DNA of 33,327 bases from Gammaproteobacteria bacterium (GTDB lineage Bacteria > Pseudomonadota > Gammaproteobacteria > Steroidobacterales > Steroidobacteraceae). Shown piece after piece: positions 32,961 to 33,327 of the stretch. A model generated the notes under the pieces. That model ran no database searches. It worked only from the letters and a program-made list of their open reading frames with translations, and had not been told where the DNA came from. The stretch spans positions 1 to 33,327 of the forward strand of contig JAGWPU010000157.1 in assembly GCA_028870355.1 (NCBI GenBank). The letters are read 5' to 3'. Numbering within the stretch: the first letter of the stretch is position 1; each line of letters starts with the position of its first letter. The translations under genes were made by a program, and so were the position numbers.

Positions 32961-33327
32961 ATGAACAAATCCATGCTCGTCGGCGCGGTGTTCGGCGCGG
33001 TCGCGGCGACCGCCGGGGCTGCCGTCGCCGGTTATCGCTATCTCGGTCCCCACGAAGAAAGCGCGAAGGTCCTCGACGTCGTCGCGCTGCAAAAGACGCT
33101 GCGGACGCCGCGGCAAGTGTGTCACGACGAGGCGGTCACCCGCGTGGCGCCGCCCCGCGACCAGCAGCGCTTGGCCGGCACCGGGATCGGTGCACTGGTC
33201 GGCGGCTTGCTCGGGAATCGCATCGGCGACGGCAGCGGCCAGGTGCTCGCGACCGTTGCCGGCGCCGCCGCGGGCGGGTACGCGGGCAACCGGATCGAGC
33301 GCCGGATGCAGCAAGGCAACACCTACA
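32961..33327 (+). CDS. glycine-zipper 2TM-domain envelope protein, truncated by the window end
   Basis: An ATG preceded by AGGAGGG opens a frame that runs off the end of the window after 122 codons. An N-terminal hydrophobic segment (MNKSMLVGAVFGAVAATAGA) may be an uncleaved signal anchor, since no lipobox Cys follows. After a polar stretch with one Cys (RQVCHDEAV) comes a glycine-zipper pair, GTGIGALVGGLLGNRIGDGS and GQVLATVAGAAAGGYAGNRI, then ERRMQQGNTY. This is the Rick_17kDa/SlyB-like 2TM motif common in outer-membrane-associated proteins of unknown exact function. The remainder of the gene is outside the window. Confidence 0.85.
   Translation, partial: MNKSMLVGAVFGAVAATAGAAVAGYRYLGPHEESAKVLDVVALQKTLRTPRQVCHDEAVTRVAPPRDQQRLAGTGIGALVGGLLGNRIGDGSGQVLATVAGAAAGGYAGNRIERRMQQGNTY

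Noticed and set aside
1-33327. CRISPR arrays, tRNA or rRNA genes, insertion sequences and prophage genes
   Set aside because: I looked for repeated spacers, cloverleaf patterns, transposase motifs and integrase motifs and saw none.

Overview
The window reads as chromosomal backbone of a GC-rich gammaproteobacterium, probably not an enteric. The basis is gene order: the end of rplQ lies in the same neighbourhood as divergent uvrA and ssb (as in Pseudomonas), and a miaB-phoH-ybeY-corC-leuS-lptE run follows. Genus cannot be fixed from sequence alone; a lineage near Xanthomonadales, Nevskiales or Steroidobacterales would fit. I see no rRNA, tRNA, CRISPR array, insertion sequence, phage gene or attachment site. 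Gene density is very high, there is no gene-free stretch above 300 bases, and stop codons often overlap starts.

Layout. 1-2551: tail of ribosomal L17, mechanosensitive channel mscL, prolidase pepQ on the minus strand, and a tiny Ala/Ser-rich lipoprotein with its own AT-rich control region and a terminator. 2575-5323: a GNAT acetyltransferase, an HDOD protein and a minus-strand aromatic/aspartate aminotransferase. 5453-8919: an Omp85-type outer-membrane barrel without POTRA domains, followed 11 bases later by an MMPL/RND inner-membrane exporter, a likely envelope transport pair. 9012-9954: a bactofilin, a 22-codon mini-ORF and a zinc-ribbon protein. 9951-15321: minus-strand folE, pyrD, a histidine-phosphatase-like gene and uvrA. 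15399-16413: ssb and def, tail to tail. 16452-24703: the RNA/translation and envelope run miaB, phoH, ybeY, corC, leuS, lptE, then an HExxH protein and an alpha/beta hydrolase. 24744-26406: a saccharopine-dehydrogenase-like oxidoreductase divergent from an Lrp/AsnC regulator. 26509-30676: a secreted phosphoesterase facing a minus-strand cluster of DUF2905, DUF3617, bicupin and AMP-forming acyl-CoA ligase. 30803-33327: a thioredoxin-TPR chaperone-like protein, a di-haem cytochrome c peroxidase and a truncated glycine-zipper protein.

Most genes are housekeeping. The parts most likely to reward attention are the barrel plus MMPL pair, the HExxH gene that stands where holA normally follows lptE, the histidine-phosphatase-fold protein that lacks its second catalytic histidine, the bactofilin/mini-ORF/zinc-ribbon set, the dehydrogenase/Lrp pair with an operator-like inverted repeat, and structured DNA around the cytochrome c peroxidase gene. 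I did not find a convincing defence system or other clearly new multi-gene system; the barrel-MMPL unit is the nearest candidate.
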